DNA of 64,000 nt from Senimuribacter sp049852125 (GCF_049852125.1 NZ_CP187532.1:310001-374000), one strand, 5' to 3'. Shown: positions 50,865-59,481, counted from the stretch's first letter. The notes: generated by a model not told the origin, from the sequence alone. Program-made: numbers and translations.

Positions 50865-52160
50865 ATGAAACGAAAACTTTTAACTTTATTTGTCGCTTTT
50901 TGTCTGCTTTTGACGCAGATGACGGGTCTGGCTTTCGCGGCGGACAGCGACACGCCTTATACGGAGGCGATGGAAAAGACCGGTGTGTATATTACGCAGC
51001 AGCTTTCTAAAAACGGAGCAGGCTATGGATCGGACTGGATGATTCTGGGGCTGGCGCGTTCCGGCGTCAATCTGAACGACAAAATTTTCAGCGATTATTA
51101 TGATGATGTGGTTAAGACCGTAAAGGAATGCAAAGGCGAGCTTCACAAGAGAAAGTATACCGAGTATTCCAGAACGATTCTGGTGCTCAGCGCCATTGGA
51201 AAAGACCCGACCAACGTAGGCGGCTATAATCTTTTGGAAAAGCTGGCGGACTTTAACAACGTAAAGTGGCAGGGCATTAACGGTACAATCTGGGCGTTAA
51301 TCGCGCTGGACTGTAAGAACTATGAGATTCCAAAGGTGAAAGGCGTAGCGGTACAGTCAACCAGAGAAAAACTGATCGGGGAAATTCTGGGGCAGCAGCT
51401 GGTAAACGGAGGTTTTGCCCTTTCCGGTACAAAGGCAGATTCGGATATCACGGCTATGGCGCTGCAGGCGCTGGCGCCGTACGTAAGCCGCGGTGAGGTG
51501 AAAAAGGCAGTCGACAAAGCAGTGTTGTGTCTGTCGGAGATGCAAAATGACAACGGCACTTATGATTCCTGGGGAACAGAAAACGCGGAAAGTATCTGTC
51601 AGACCATCGTTGCGCTGACAGCCCTTGGCATCGACCTGGGAAAGGATATCCGCTTTGTAAAGAACGGAAAGAGCGTTGTGGACGGTTTGATGCTTTTCTA
51701 CGACGTTAAAGGCGGGTTCAGACATGTGAATACAGAAACGGAAGGCTACAAGCCGGTCATTAACGGCATGGCGACAGAACAGAGCTTTTACGCGCTGGTG
51801 GCATATGATAGATTTGTCAACAAAAAGAATAGCCTTTACGATATGACAGATGGGGAAAAGCCATTAGCAAAACCGGCAAAGGCAGCGATCACTTCACTGA
51901 AAAGCATAAAAAGCAAAGCCTTAACGGTGCAGTGGAAAAAGGTAAAACATGCAGACGGCTATCAGATTACCTATGCGACGGTCAGCAAATTTACCGGCAG
52001 CAAGAGCGTTTTGGCTTCTAAATCTGCCTTGTCGAAAACAGTAACGAAGCTGAAATCGAAAAAAACATATTATGTGAAAGTCAGAGCCTATAGAACCGAC
52101 GCCAAAGGCAACAAGGTTTACGGAAGCTATAGCGCGCCAAAGAAGGTGAAAGTAAAATAA
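50865..52160 (+). CDS. Secreted alpha/alpha-toroid protein, intrinsic-factor alpha-domain-like
   Basis: A 431-residue exported protein. The ATG at 50865 follows GGAGGG; a signal peptide ends near residue 24. Residues ~25-320 are helical-hairpin repeats of the prenyltransferase/squalene-cyclase toroid type: SDWMILGLARSG, TIWALIALDC, SDITAMALQALAPY, NAESICQTIVALTALGID and ATEQSFYALVAYDRF. The same fold forms the cobalamin-binding alpha domain of intrinsic factor and transcobalamin. No terpene-cyclase DXDD acid is evident. The last ~94 residues are an Fn3-like domain. It follows the ECF S gene and pairs with the DUF4430 gene 1 base downstream. A cobamide-capture role is inferred. Confidence 0.8.
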   Translation: MKRKLLTLFVAFCLLLTQMTGLAFAADSDTPYTEAMEKTGVYITQQLSKNGAGYGSDWMILGLARSGVNLNDKIFSDYYDDVVKTVKECKGELHKRKYTEYSRTILVLSAIGKDPTNVGGYNLLEKLADFNNVKWQGINGTIWALIALDCKNYEIPKVKGVAVQSTREKLIGEILGQQLVNGGFALSGTKADSDITAMALQALAPYVSRGEVKKAVDKAVLCLSEMQNDNGTYDSWGTENAESICQTIVALTALGIDLGKDIRFVKNGKSVVDGLMLFYDVKGGFRHVNTETEGYKPVINGMATEQSFYALVAYDRFVNKKNSLYDMTDGEKPLAKPAKAAITSLKSIKSKALTVQWKKVKHADGYQITYATVSKFTGSKSVLASKSALSKTVTKLKSKKTYYVKVRAYRTDAKGNKVYGSYSAPKKVKVK

Positions 52161-52161
52161 C

Positions 52162-53520
52162 ATGGATAAAGAGTTTGAAAAAAAAGTCAAAATGAAGCGA
52201 ATCCGGACTGCGGTAGTTGCTCTGATTGTCATTGCAATCGCGGTATATCTAATCCTTGACATGGATGTGGAAAAAGCGGATTACGGTGCATCTCTGCAGG
52301 ATGAAATCAAAACGGCAGAAGCCCTTTACGAAGAACAGAAGGCAAACACCGGTAACGAGGAAGGTCAGTACGCGCCTTACACATTGCTTGCTTTTGCGCA
52401 GCAGATTGAAAAAGCCAAGGCTGTCGCAGGCGATGAAGCCAGCGAGTACAATGCGGAAAAAGACGCCTACGAGCAGATGAAGGACGATATTAAAGCCTTT
52501 AAAAAAGCCTCCAATCAGGTTGTGGTGTCTGCAGCGGACGCAGAAAAGCTGGCAAAGGAAAAGAGGTCTGAAATCTATACGGTGGATTTTAAAAAGGACA
52601 AGGAACTCTCCTATGCTGTTGCGGGCAAAGACCTGAAAAAGCCGGTTACGATGAATTTGACTGCACAGGAGGAAGGACCGTACTATAGTGAGATTTCTGA
52701 AATTTTGGCAGAGCTTTCTCTGCAGGGGCAGGTGGTATCCCTGTATCAGGACGGCGCTTTTGGCGGCAAAATCAAGGTGACTGCGCCGATGTATCTGGAA
52801 AAAGAGAAAAAGGCATACGCCTATAAAGTAGACTTGGAAAAGGGTACTTTGGCGTATGTTTCTGATGCCAAGCTGGACAAAGAAAGTCAGACAGCGTCCT
52901 TCAGTGTGTCCGAGGGCGGCGACTATGTCATCGTCACCAAGAAAATGCACAAGGACGGCAAGAAAAAAACCTTGGATATAGAGGAATTGGAAGAAAAGGC
53001 GGAGAAGGAGAAGGGAAGCAATTCCGGCGGTAAAAACGATAAGCCGTCCTCCTCTAATCAAGGAGGAAATTCCGGAAAGGATGATCCGTCCGACAAGCCT
53101 GAAGAAAAGGAAATCACCGTTTCCATCGAGATACGCTGTGATACCCTGGCAGAGGATTTATCCAGACTGGAAAACCCTGCCTTGGAAGCATATGTGCCTT
53201 CTGACGGCACGATTTTACCAGTAACGAAGGTAACCGTCAAAGAGGGCAGCACCGTCTTTGATGTGCTCAACAAAGTCTGCAGGGATAAGAAAATTCATCT
53301 GGAATCTTCTTATACGCCGGCATTTGGTTCCTATTATGTAGAAGGGATTAACTACCTTTACGAATTTGACGGCGGCAGTCAGAGCGGATGGGAATACAAG
53401 GTAAACGGCTGGTTTCCGAATTACGGATGTTCTTCCTACGTTCTGAAGGATGGAGATTCTATCGTATGGGCGTATACCTGCGAGCTGGGGCAGGATATTG
53501 GAGACCGCATGCCGAATTAA
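52162..53520 (+). CDS. Membrane-anchored DUF4430 protein, transcobalamin beta-domain-like
   Basis: A 452-residue protein starting one base after the previous stop. One N-terminal helix (residues ~12-33) is an uncleaved anchor; then comes a helical, lysine/alanine-rich stalk, a beta-rich middle domain (~130-270), a charged G/S/N/K linker and a C-terminal DUF4430 domain (~315-448) with the SGWEYKVNGWFPNYG and DSIVWAY motifs. DUF4430 corresponds to the beta domain of transcobalamins, which closes over the corrin ring from the other side. The anchored beta domain beside a secreted alpha protein suggests a split two-part cobamide trap delivered to the ECF transporter (inference). Confidence 0.82.
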   Translation: MDKEFEKKVKMKRIRTAVVALIVIAIAVYLILDMDVEKADYGASLQDEIKTAEALYEEQKANTGNEEGQYAPYTLLAFAQQIEKAKAVAGDEASEYNAEKDAYEQMKDDIKAFKKASNQVVVSAADAEKLAKEKRSEIYTVDFKKDKELSYAVAGKDLKKPVTMNLTAQEEGPYYSEISEILAELSLQGQVVSLYQDGAFGGKIKVTAPMYLEKEKKAYAYKVDLEKGTLAYVSDAKLDKESQTASFSVSEGGDYVIVTKKMHKDGKKKTLDIEELEEKAEKEKGSNSGGKNDKPSSSNQGGNSGKDDPSDKPEEKEITVSIEIRCDTLAEDLSRLENPALEAYVPSDGTILPVTKVTVKEGSTVFDVLNKVCRDKKIHLESSYTPAFGSYYVEGINYLYEFDGGSQSGWEYKVNGWFPNYGCSSYVLKDGDSIVWAYTCELGQDIGDRMPN

Positions 53521-53586
53521 ATCTGATTATCAGAGAGCTAATTGGCTTTCTTGATATATGCTTTATACAAAAGTAGGAGGAAAAAT

Positions 53587-54672
53587 ATGAAAAGAAAATT
53601 AGTATCTTTGATGCTGATTCTGGCACTGGTTGTGTCCTGCGCAGCATCTATGACAGCTCTGTCCTTTGGAGCAGAAAAAACTGCTACGGTTTATGTGACC
53701 ATCAGCAATCGCGGTGATGTTGCAGTAGCAGAAGACGGCAAAGTGATGGCAGATGTGGCAGTGAAGGTTGCTGCTGGCGCCACAGTGGATGATGTGATGA
53801 AAGCATTTCACAAAGCATATTGCAAAGACGGCTATGCGATGACGGATGGCGAGTGGGGCGCTTTTGTATCTAAACTTTGGGGTGTCGAAACTACCAATAA
53901 TTTGTTTTTCGTGAACAATGTAGGCCTTGTAGAAGCAGTAGATGCGGCAAAAGTAAAGGATGGCGACAGAATTGTTGCTTCCATCAACGCCGATGACAAA
54001 CTGTATTCTGACTTCTATAGCTATTTCAGCAAAATGAAAGTGACTGTTACCACAGGTGAAGAACTGTCTCTGACACTGAAAGGCTTTTCCGGTATGTTAA
54101 AAGGAGAGGCGGAGGCTATTGCGAAAGCACAGCTGGGCGTTGTAACTGACAAAGGCTTTGCGCCGCTGGAAGGTGTTATAACTGACGAAGCAGGAAATGC
54201 TGTTATCAAAATGGATCCTGCACAGTTTGAGGTTGGAAAGACTTATGTGATTTCCGCAAAAGGTACAGTACCGACTACTGCTACTGACTGGAGTGCAGAG
54301 GGAACGCCGACTGTCGATGTAGACGCGCCGACTATTGCGCCTGTCTGCAAAGTTACCGTCCAGAGCAAGGTTGCTGCAGGCGTGAAGGCGACTAAAATCA
54401 CCGACGCGAAAATAACTGCCTCTAAAGGAAAGACCGCGCTGAAATGGAAAAAGAGCGCAGGCTACAAAGTGGACGGCTATCAGATTTACAAATCCACCAA
54501 GAAGAACAGCGGATTTAAAAAGGTGGATACAGCCAAAACCGCCAAATACAGCATCGATAAGAAAGCGCTGAAAAAAGGAAATCATTATTATAAAGTAAGA
54601 GGATACAGAATCGTAGACGGTAAAACTGTTTATACACAGTGGTCAGCTGCGGTTCGCGTCACAGTGAAATAA
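53587..54672 (+). CDS. Secreted DUF4430-like plus Fn3 protein
   Basis: A 361-residue exported protein. The ATG at 53587 has AGGAGGAAAAAT upstream; an earlier ATG has no site. After the signal peptide (~24 residues) comes a DUF4430-like beta domain (~20-140: ATVDDVMKAFHKAYCKDG, NNLFFVNN, VKDGDRIVASINAD), then a carboxypeptidase-regulatory-like beta segment (~150-235) and a C-terminal Fn3-like domain (~270-361, DGYQIYKSTKKNSGFK). Same transcript as its neighbours; it probably pairs with the second alpha-type protein that starts 3 bases later. Confidence 0.75.
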   Translation: MKRKLVSLMLILALVVSCAASMTALSFGAEKTATVYVTISNRGDVAVAEDGKVMADVAVKVAAGATVDDVMKAFHKAYCKDGYAMTDGEWGAFVSKLWGVETTNNLFFVNNVGLVEAVDAAKVKDGDRIVASINADDKLYSDFYSYFSKMKVTVTTGEELSLTLKGFSGMLKGEAEAIAKAQLGVVTDKGFAPLEGVITDEAGNAVIKMDPAQFEVGKTYVISAKGTVPTTATDWSAEGTPTVDVDAPTIAPVCKVTVQSKVAAGVKATKITDAKITASKGKTALKWKKSAGYKVDGYQIYKSTKKNSGFKKVDTAKTAKYSIDKKALKKGNHYYKVRGYRIVDGKTVYTQWSAAVRVTVK

Positions 54673-54675
54673 AAA

Positions 54676-55965
54676 ATGAAGAAACTAATAACAGGGCTGC
54701 TGTCTTTGGTTATGGTGCTGACACTGGCGCTTTCGTCTTCCGCCTCTGTGTGGGCGGCGGGAAACGTCAGCTGGAAGACTGCCATGAGTAAGACGGAAAG
54801 CTATATGACGAAAAAACTGGGGAATCCAACCTATGGCGATGAATGGGCGCTTCTTGGACTTGCCAGAAACGGTGCGGCTGTCACTGACGCCACCTATGAA
54901 AAATACTGCAGAAATCTCGAAAAGGTGCTGGCAGAAAAGGACGGCGTTTTGGACGCTCGCAAGTACAGTGAGTATTCTAAGGTGATTCTGACGTTGACGG
55001 GGATGGGAAAAGATCCACAGAATATCGGAGGCTATAATCTATTTGAAAAGCTGGCAGATTTTACTATGGTGAAAAAACAGGGGGTCAACGGACCTGTTTG
55101 GGCGCTGCTGGCGCTGGACTGTGGGAGGTATGATATTCCTAATGTGAGTGGTATCGCGCAGATTACGACCAGAGAACTTTTGATTGAGAATATTTTGTCT
55201 CAGGAAAAGAAGAACGGAGGATTCGCGCTGACCGGGGATGTGGCTGATGTGGATATTACAGCTATGACGCTGACGGCCTTAGCGCCATACCGGGCAAGAG
55301 CTGACGTTGGGGCGGCAATAGACCGCGCTCTTGCGGTACTTTCTGAGAAACAGCTTGCAGACGGAGGCTTTGAGACCCTAAAGACTGCCAACGCAGAAAG
55401 CTGTGTTCAGGTGATCATGGCGTTGACTTCTCTGGGCGTCGATCCGCAAAAGGACAAGCGATTCATCAAAAATGGAAAATCTGTCCTGGACGCGTTGCTG
55501 ACCTATTACGCGACAGGCGGCGGATTCCGTCATGTGAATAAGGCTGCTGTCGGATATGAACCGGTTGTCAATGGTCTCGCGACAGCACAAGGCTATTACG
55601 GATTGACAGCCTACAGCAGATTTCTTGAAGGAAAGAACACTTTCTACGATATGCGGGACGGCAAGACCGTTGCAAGACCGATAGCGACATCGATTTCCTC
55701 GCTGAAGTCTCTGAAAACCAAGCAGATGACTGTTAAGTGGAAAAAGGTTTCCGGCGTCCGTGGTTATGAGCTTGTTTATGCGGCGAACAGCAAGTTTACA
55801 GGTAGCAGGACGGTGACCGCTTCCGCTTCCAGCGTGCAGAAGACTATCAAAGGTCTGAAAAAGGGAAAAACTTACTACGTAAAAATTCGCGCCTATAAGG
55901 CTGACGGCGAAAGCGGCAGGCTTTACGGAGCATATTGCAGCGCGAAAAAAGTGAAAGTGAAATAA
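54676..55965 (+). CDS. Second alpha/alpha-toroid protein, intrinsic-factor alpha-domain-like
   Basis: A 429-residue paralogue of the 50865 protein; by eye about half of the residues match along the whole length. Signal peptide (~24 residues), toroid domain (~25-325: DEWALLGLARNG, PVWALLALDC, VDITAMTLTALAPY, NAESCVQVIMALTSLGVD, ATAQGYYGLTAYSRF) and an Fn3-like tail. No good ribosome site is seen; the start lies 3 bases after the DUF4430 gene, pointing to coupled translation. Together the operon encodes alpha, beta, beta, alpha in that order. It may bind a different cobamide from its sister (inference). Confidence 0.8.
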   Translation: MKKLITGLLSLVMVLTLALSSSASVWAAGNVSWKTAMSKTESYMTKKLGNPTYGDEWALLGLARNGAAVTDATYEKYCRNLEKVLAEKDGVLDARKYSEYSKVILTLTGMGKDPQNIGGYNLFEKLADFTMVKKQGVNGPVWALLALDCGRYDIPNVSGIAQITTRELLIENILSQEKKNGGFALTGDVADVDITAMTLTALAPYRARADVGAAIDRALAVLSEKQLADGGFETLKTANAESCVQVIMALTSLGVDPQKDKRFIKNGKSVLDALLTYYATGGGFRHVNKAAVGYEPVVNGLATAQGYYGLTAYSRFLEGKNTFYDMRDGKTVARPIATSISSLKSLKTKQMTVKWKKVSGVRGYELVYAANSKFTGSRTVTASASSVQKTIKGLKKGKTYYVKIRAYKADGESGRLYGAYCSAKKVKVK

Positions 55966-55978
55966 AGGATTGAAAGCT

Positions 55979-56620
55979 ATGAAATTTGTCATGTCATACA
56001 GCTGCGGAAAGGATAGTACGCTGGCGCTGCAGACTTTAATTGAAGAAGGGCATGAGCCGGTCGCGTTATTGATTATGGTTAATGAGGATTTGGACAGATC
56101 ATGGTTTCATGGCGCAGACAGACAGCTCCTCGATAAAATATCTGAGGCCTTGGATTTGCCGTTGATCTTATGCCCCAGCAAAGGAGAGGCCTATCAGAGA
56201 GCCTTTGAGGAAGGTCTGGAAAAGGCTAAAGCCATGGGCGCTGAGATGGCAGGCTTTGGAGACATAGATATTGATGGTAACAGACAATGGTCCGAGGATC
56301 GTTGCAGGGCTGTGGGTATCGAGGCGGCTTTTCCCCTTTGGCAGAGAAAACGGGAAGTGATTGTAAGAGAACTGATCGCAAAGGGTTACCAGTGTGTAAT
56401 AAAGTCTATAAATGCCGAGCTGATTCCGAAGGTTTTGTTAGGCCGGATTTTAGATGAAGCTGTAATGGGGATTATGGAGGCCAGCGGTATCGATGTATGC
56501 GGGGAAAACGGCGAATATCACACGCTTGCAGTAGACGGACCGGCTTTCCGGCATCCGGTATCTTATGAGGTCGGTGAGATTGAGACGTTTGAAAATCGCG
56601 CGATAGTCGAAATCCGATGA
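55979..56620 (+). CDS. DUF71/COG2102 ATP-pyrophosphatase, likely B12 salvage type
   Basis: A 213-residue PP-loop enzyme. The nucleotide motif SYSCGKDSTLA is at the N-terminus, with the family motifs GFGDIDIDGNRQWSEDRC and GENGEYHTLAVDGP further on. Eukaryal members make diphthamide, which bacteria lack; a comparative study of this family proposed that a bacterial subgroup works in B12 salvage. The location as the last gene of a cobalamin-riboswitch operon supports that role. The ATG at 55979 is chosen over a TTG; AAAGGA is upstream. A terminator follows. Confidence 0.85.
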   Translation: MKFVMSYSCGKDSTLALQTLIEEGHEPVALLIMVNEDLDRSWFHGADRQLLDKISEALDLPLILCPSKGEAYQRAFEEGLEKAKAMGAEMAGFGDIDIDGNRQWSEDRCRAVGIEAAFPLWQRKREVIVRELIAKGYQCVIKSINAELIPKVLLGRILDEAVMGIMEASGIDVCGENGEYHTLAVDGPAFRHPVSYEVGEIETFENRAIVEIR

Positions 56621-56646
56621 ATTGGAGAAGGTATTGAGAATTTAAG

Positions 56647-56690
56647 ACAGGGTTAGAATCGTGATAGTATGGTTATAACCCTGTTTTAAA
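56647..56690 (+). terminator. Intrinsic terminator of the riboswitch-2 operon
   Basis: ACAGGGTTA and TAACCCTGT form a nine-pair stem with a 19-base loop, followed by TTTAAAATG. Confidence 0.75.
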
Positions 56691-56777
56691 ATGCATGAAA
56701 AAGTTTTACAGGAGATGTAACCTGAAGCCTTTTTTTCCTTCTAAGAAAGTGAAGGGCTGTTGTGAGGAGGTGATAGC

Positions 56778-57359
56778 ATGAAAGACAGGACGCGGAAAAT
56801 GGAAGTGTGCGATCAGGAGATTGTAGACTTGTATTGGCAGCGGAACCAGGAGGCTGTCGCGGCCACGGAGCGAGTTTATGGAGCCAGGCTACGGAATCTG
56901 GCAAAAAATATTTTGCACAGCCAGCAGGACGCGGAGGAATGCGTTAATGATACTTATTTGAAGGCATGGCAAACCATACCTCCCACGAAGCCGCAATGCT
57001 TATTCGCTTATCTGATGAAAATTTGCAGGTTTAAGGCCTTTGATCGATTAGATTGGCAAAACGCGCAGAAAAGGAAAGGCCAGGTTATTCAGTTGACTGC
57101 AGAGCTTACAGAATGTATACCAGACGCGGCTATCGAAAAAAATTTGGAGGGTCAGGAGATCGGATGCTTGCTTGATACCTTTGTCAGACGGCTTTCAGAG
57201 GATAAACGGCGTATGTTTCTGCGGCGGTATTGGCTGGGGCAGTCTATAGCGGAAATAGCCCGGGAAATAGGCCGCGGTGAAAGCTATGTAAAAACAAATC
57301 TGTATCGTATTCGCGAATCGTTACGGAGCTATTTGGAAGAGGAAGGGGTTTTAATATGA
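56778..57359 (+). CDS. Sigma-70 family RNA polymerase sigma factor
   Basis: A 193-residue ECF-like sigma factor. Region 2 (LRNLAKNILHSQQDAEECVNDTYLKAWQTIPP) and region 4 (LSEDKRRMFLRRYWLGQSIAEIAREIGRGESYVKTNLYRIRESL) are clear; no region 3 or 1.1 is present. GAGGAGGTGATAG precedes the ATG. It is followed with a 4-base overlap by a membrane protein that is probably its anti-sigma partner. Its position between two cobalamin riboswitch units is suggestive but does not prove a role in B12 control. Confidence 0.88.
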   Translation: MKDRTRKMEVCDQEIVDLYWQRNQEAVAATERVYGARLRNLAKNILHSQQDAEECVNDTYLKAWQTIPPTKPQCLFAYLMKICRFKAFDRLDWQNAQKRKGQVIQLTAELTECIPDAAIEKNLEGQEIGCLLDTFVRRLSEDKRRMFLRRYWLGQSIAEIAREIGRGESYVKTNLYRIRESLRSYLEEEGVLI

Positions 57360-58168
57360 ATGGAAAAGATTTGCTTGCAGGAATGAGCTATATGGATGAG
57401 CATACAATTGCAGAGGCGCTTAGCGGTCATGTGCCGGCAAAGGGAGTCCGTCTGAGAAATTTGAGATGTCTGGGTGTTTTGGCAGCCTGTGTGTGTATTG
57501 CTGTAACTGGTATTTTTATGTATGGAAAGGGAAATGGGCCGCTTCAGGAGAAAGCTCAGACGCGTATTTTGCTGTCGGAGATAGATTTAAACAAGTTCGA
57601 CCGTGACAGCAATGACCGAAAGATTCATCTGCCCAATAATTGTGTGGAGGAAACCTGGAATAGGCAGGCGCTTGCAGATTATTTTGGGAGAGATCTCTGG
57701 CCGGTATATATTCCAGAGAGTCTAACTGAATCTCCATATAACAACCAGCAGACGATATTCCGACTTAACGAGAATATCTACTTAGACGAGGTATATCTGG
57801 ACTTTTATCATAGATTCAACAATGACGGGATGCCAATGTGGACAGAAGATGTTGCCGCAGAGAAGGGCTTTACCCTGACTGCATGGAAAAAGGGCTTTTC
57901 CAGAGATTATATGTGGGCGTCAGAGGAGGATCAATTGAAGACCTCTGTAATCGGTGATACAGAAGTGGTGTTCGGATATCGAAGAATGGAGTATGGTCCT
58001 TACGATGAAAAAAGCCATGCGCCGGCGGGCGCCTATGATTTGTATGTGGCAACCTTTATGATAGATGATGTTCATTATGAGTTTGTCAGTCATCAGCTGC
58101 CGTTAGATGAATTGGTGAAAGTAGTCACTTCATTTATTTGTCAGACAGAGGAGGTGGAGGTGATATAG
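57356..58168 (+). CDS. Putative membrane anti-sigma factor
   Basis: A 270-residue protein with a short cytoplasmic part (~40 residues), one membrane helix (about 41-56, LGVLAACVCIAVTGIFMYG) and a large outside domain (PVYIPESLTES...). It overlaps the sigma gene by 4 bases, and such sigma plus single-span partner pairs usually form a sigma/anti-sigma module in clostridia. No known zinc-binding anti-sigma motif is visible in the short N-terminal part, so the assignment rests on context. The outer domain might sense an envelope signal. Confidence 0.6.
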   Translation: MNGKDLLAGMSYMDEHTIAEALSGHVPAKGVRLRNLRCLGVLAACVCIAVTGIFMYGKGNGPLQEKAQTRILLSEIDLNKFDRDSNDRKIHLPNNCVEETWNRQALADYFGRDLWPVYIPESLTESPYNNQQTIFRLNENIYLDEVYLDFYHRFNNDGMPMWTEDVAAEKGFTLTAWKKGFSRDYMWASEEDQLKTSVIGDTEVVFGYRRMEYGPYDEKSHAPAGAYDLYVATFMIDDVHYEFVSHQLPLDELVKVVTSFICQTEEVEVI

Positions 58169-58193
58169 TTATAGGAAATTTTAAAAAAACAAT

Positions 58194-58222
58194 TTGACTT
58201 AATGGCTGATCTGCAATATAAT
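58194..58222 (+). promoter_or_regulatory. Promoter of the riboswitch-3 transcript
   Basis: TTGACT (58194-58199), exact 17-base spacer and perfect TATAAT (58217-58222), just before the aptamer. Confidence 0.85.
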
Positions 58223-58235
58223 AAATATGTAATGA

Positions 58236-58412
58236 ATACAGTCTTGTGTTCCTCTGAACAGATGTGATTCTGACGGAGGCTAAGAGGGAAGCAGGTGAGA
58301 ATCCTGTGCGGTCCCGCCACTGTAATGGAGGAGTTTTATCTACACGCCACTGGCCATGCTGGGAAGGCAGATAGAACTGAGATTCCTGAGCCAGGAGACC
58401 TGCATAAGACCT
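58236..58412 (+). promoter_or_regulatory. Cobalamin riboswitch 3
   Basis: Canonical core: GGGAAGCAGGTGAGAATCCT, GTGCGGTCCCGCCACTGTAA, CGCCACTGGCC, GGGAAGGC and B12 box GAGCCAGGAGACCTGC (58388-58403). It controls the single gene at 58587 through the terminator at 58464. Confidence 0.96.
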
Positions 58413-58463
58413 TTTTTCGAAACGGCGGTGAACCGATTCGGAAGAAACAAGAACAGCAAATAC

Positions 58464-58492
58464 GGGCTGTGGGGTTATCCACAGCCCTTTTA
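58464..58492 (+). terminator. Riboswitch-3 expression-platform terminator
   Basis: GGGCTGTGG and CCACAGCCC pair around GGTTAT and are followed by TTTTAG. Confidence 0.88.
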
Positions 58493-58586
58493 GATTGCGG
58501 GGACGGATAACCAGGCTTTTCATTCTTTTTTCATAAGTGAGGCGGGATTCGTCACCCTGCCTCACTGCTTTTTTTGGAGGACTGAC

Positions 58587-59363
58587 ATGCGTAACAGAAT
58601 TTATATTGCAACCTTTTCAGAGCTTGCCACAGAAACCGCGCGACGTTATGGCTTTGGCATTGAAGTCAATGATTTTTGTATTTCGGAAAATTTAGACCCG
58701 GATAAAATAGAGATAACGCTCGAAGCCGCGCGTGCGGAATTAGAAGAAACGAGTTCCGCGCATGCGATTTTTCATGGGCCTTTTACGGAGATTATTCCGG
58801 CGTCTATAGATCACCGCGCGGTGGAGCTGGGGATGGAACGCTTGCAGCAGGCTTATCAGGCCGCGTTTGCACTTGGTCTTAACCGAATGGTGGTTCACTC
58901 AGGATATATGCCGTTGCTATACTTTAAGGAGTGGCATCATGAAAAATCTGTTTTCTTTTGGAATCAATATTTAAGTGACAAGCCGGACAGCTTCCATCTA
59001 TATATTGAGAATGTCTTTGAGGATGAACCTTTGATGATGAAACGGCTGATCGAGGAAATCGGCGATAATAGGGTACAGATATGCTTAGATATCGGTCATG
59101 CTAACGCTATGACTTCAGCTGACTATAATATCCTTGATTGGATTCGGATTTTGGGACCGTATATTGGACATTTTCATTTACATAACAACGATGGAACAAG
59201 CGACCAGCATGGTTCCCTGACAGAGGGCATAATGGATATGGAAGCCGTGTTTGACGCTATGGATATGTACTGTGGGAAAGCTGTGACGATGACAATAGAG
59301 AGCCGGCGCAGCGAGGACAGCGCGCGGTGGATCAATGACAGAATTGGTTCTGTTTCGGAATGA
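58587..59363 (+). CDS. cbiR: AP-endonuclease-2-type TIM barrel, CbiR-like cobamide remodelling enzyme
   Basis: A 258-residue sugar-phosphate-isomerase/AP-endonuclease-2 superfamily TIM barrel. Typical metal-ligand strands are seen: AIFHGPF, MVVHSGYMP, IENVFE, CLDIGHANA, GHFHLHNNDG and TIESR, in the normal order. Being the sole gene behind its own cobalamin riboswitch, it is best explained as CbiR, the enzyme of this superfamily shown in Akkermansia to cleave the lower-ligand nucleotide loop of cobamides so they can be rebuilt. The superfamily is broad and the call rests on superfamily plus riboswitch, not on a specific motif. GGAGGACTG precedes the ATG. Confidence 0.72.
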   Translation: MRNRIYIATFSELATETARRYGFGIEVNDFCISENLDPDKIEITLEAARAELEETSSAHAIFHGPFTEIIPASIDHRAVELGMERLQQAYQAAFALGLNRMVVHSGYMPLLYFKEWHHEKSVFFWNQYLSDKPDSFHLYIENVFEDEPLMMKRLIEEIGDNRVQICLDIGHANAMTSADYNILDWIRILGPYIGHFHLHNNDGTSDQHGSLTEGIMDMEAVFDAMDMYCGKAVTMTIESRRSEDSARWINDRIGSVSE

Positions 59364-59481
59364 AATAAGGCAGATTGTACGACGTCTTCTCATCATTAGG
59401 TGAAGCGATTTCATATGGAAACATACGGATGTTTGTGGTAGAATAGAAATCGGATATGTGAGAAGAAAACGGAGGAGCATT

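Noticed and set aside
50865..55965. Terpene cyclase/prenyltransferase function for the toroid proteins
   Set aside because: They carry signal peptides, lack an obvious DXDD-type catalytic acid and sit in a cobalamin-regulated transport operon; the shared fold explains the resemblance.
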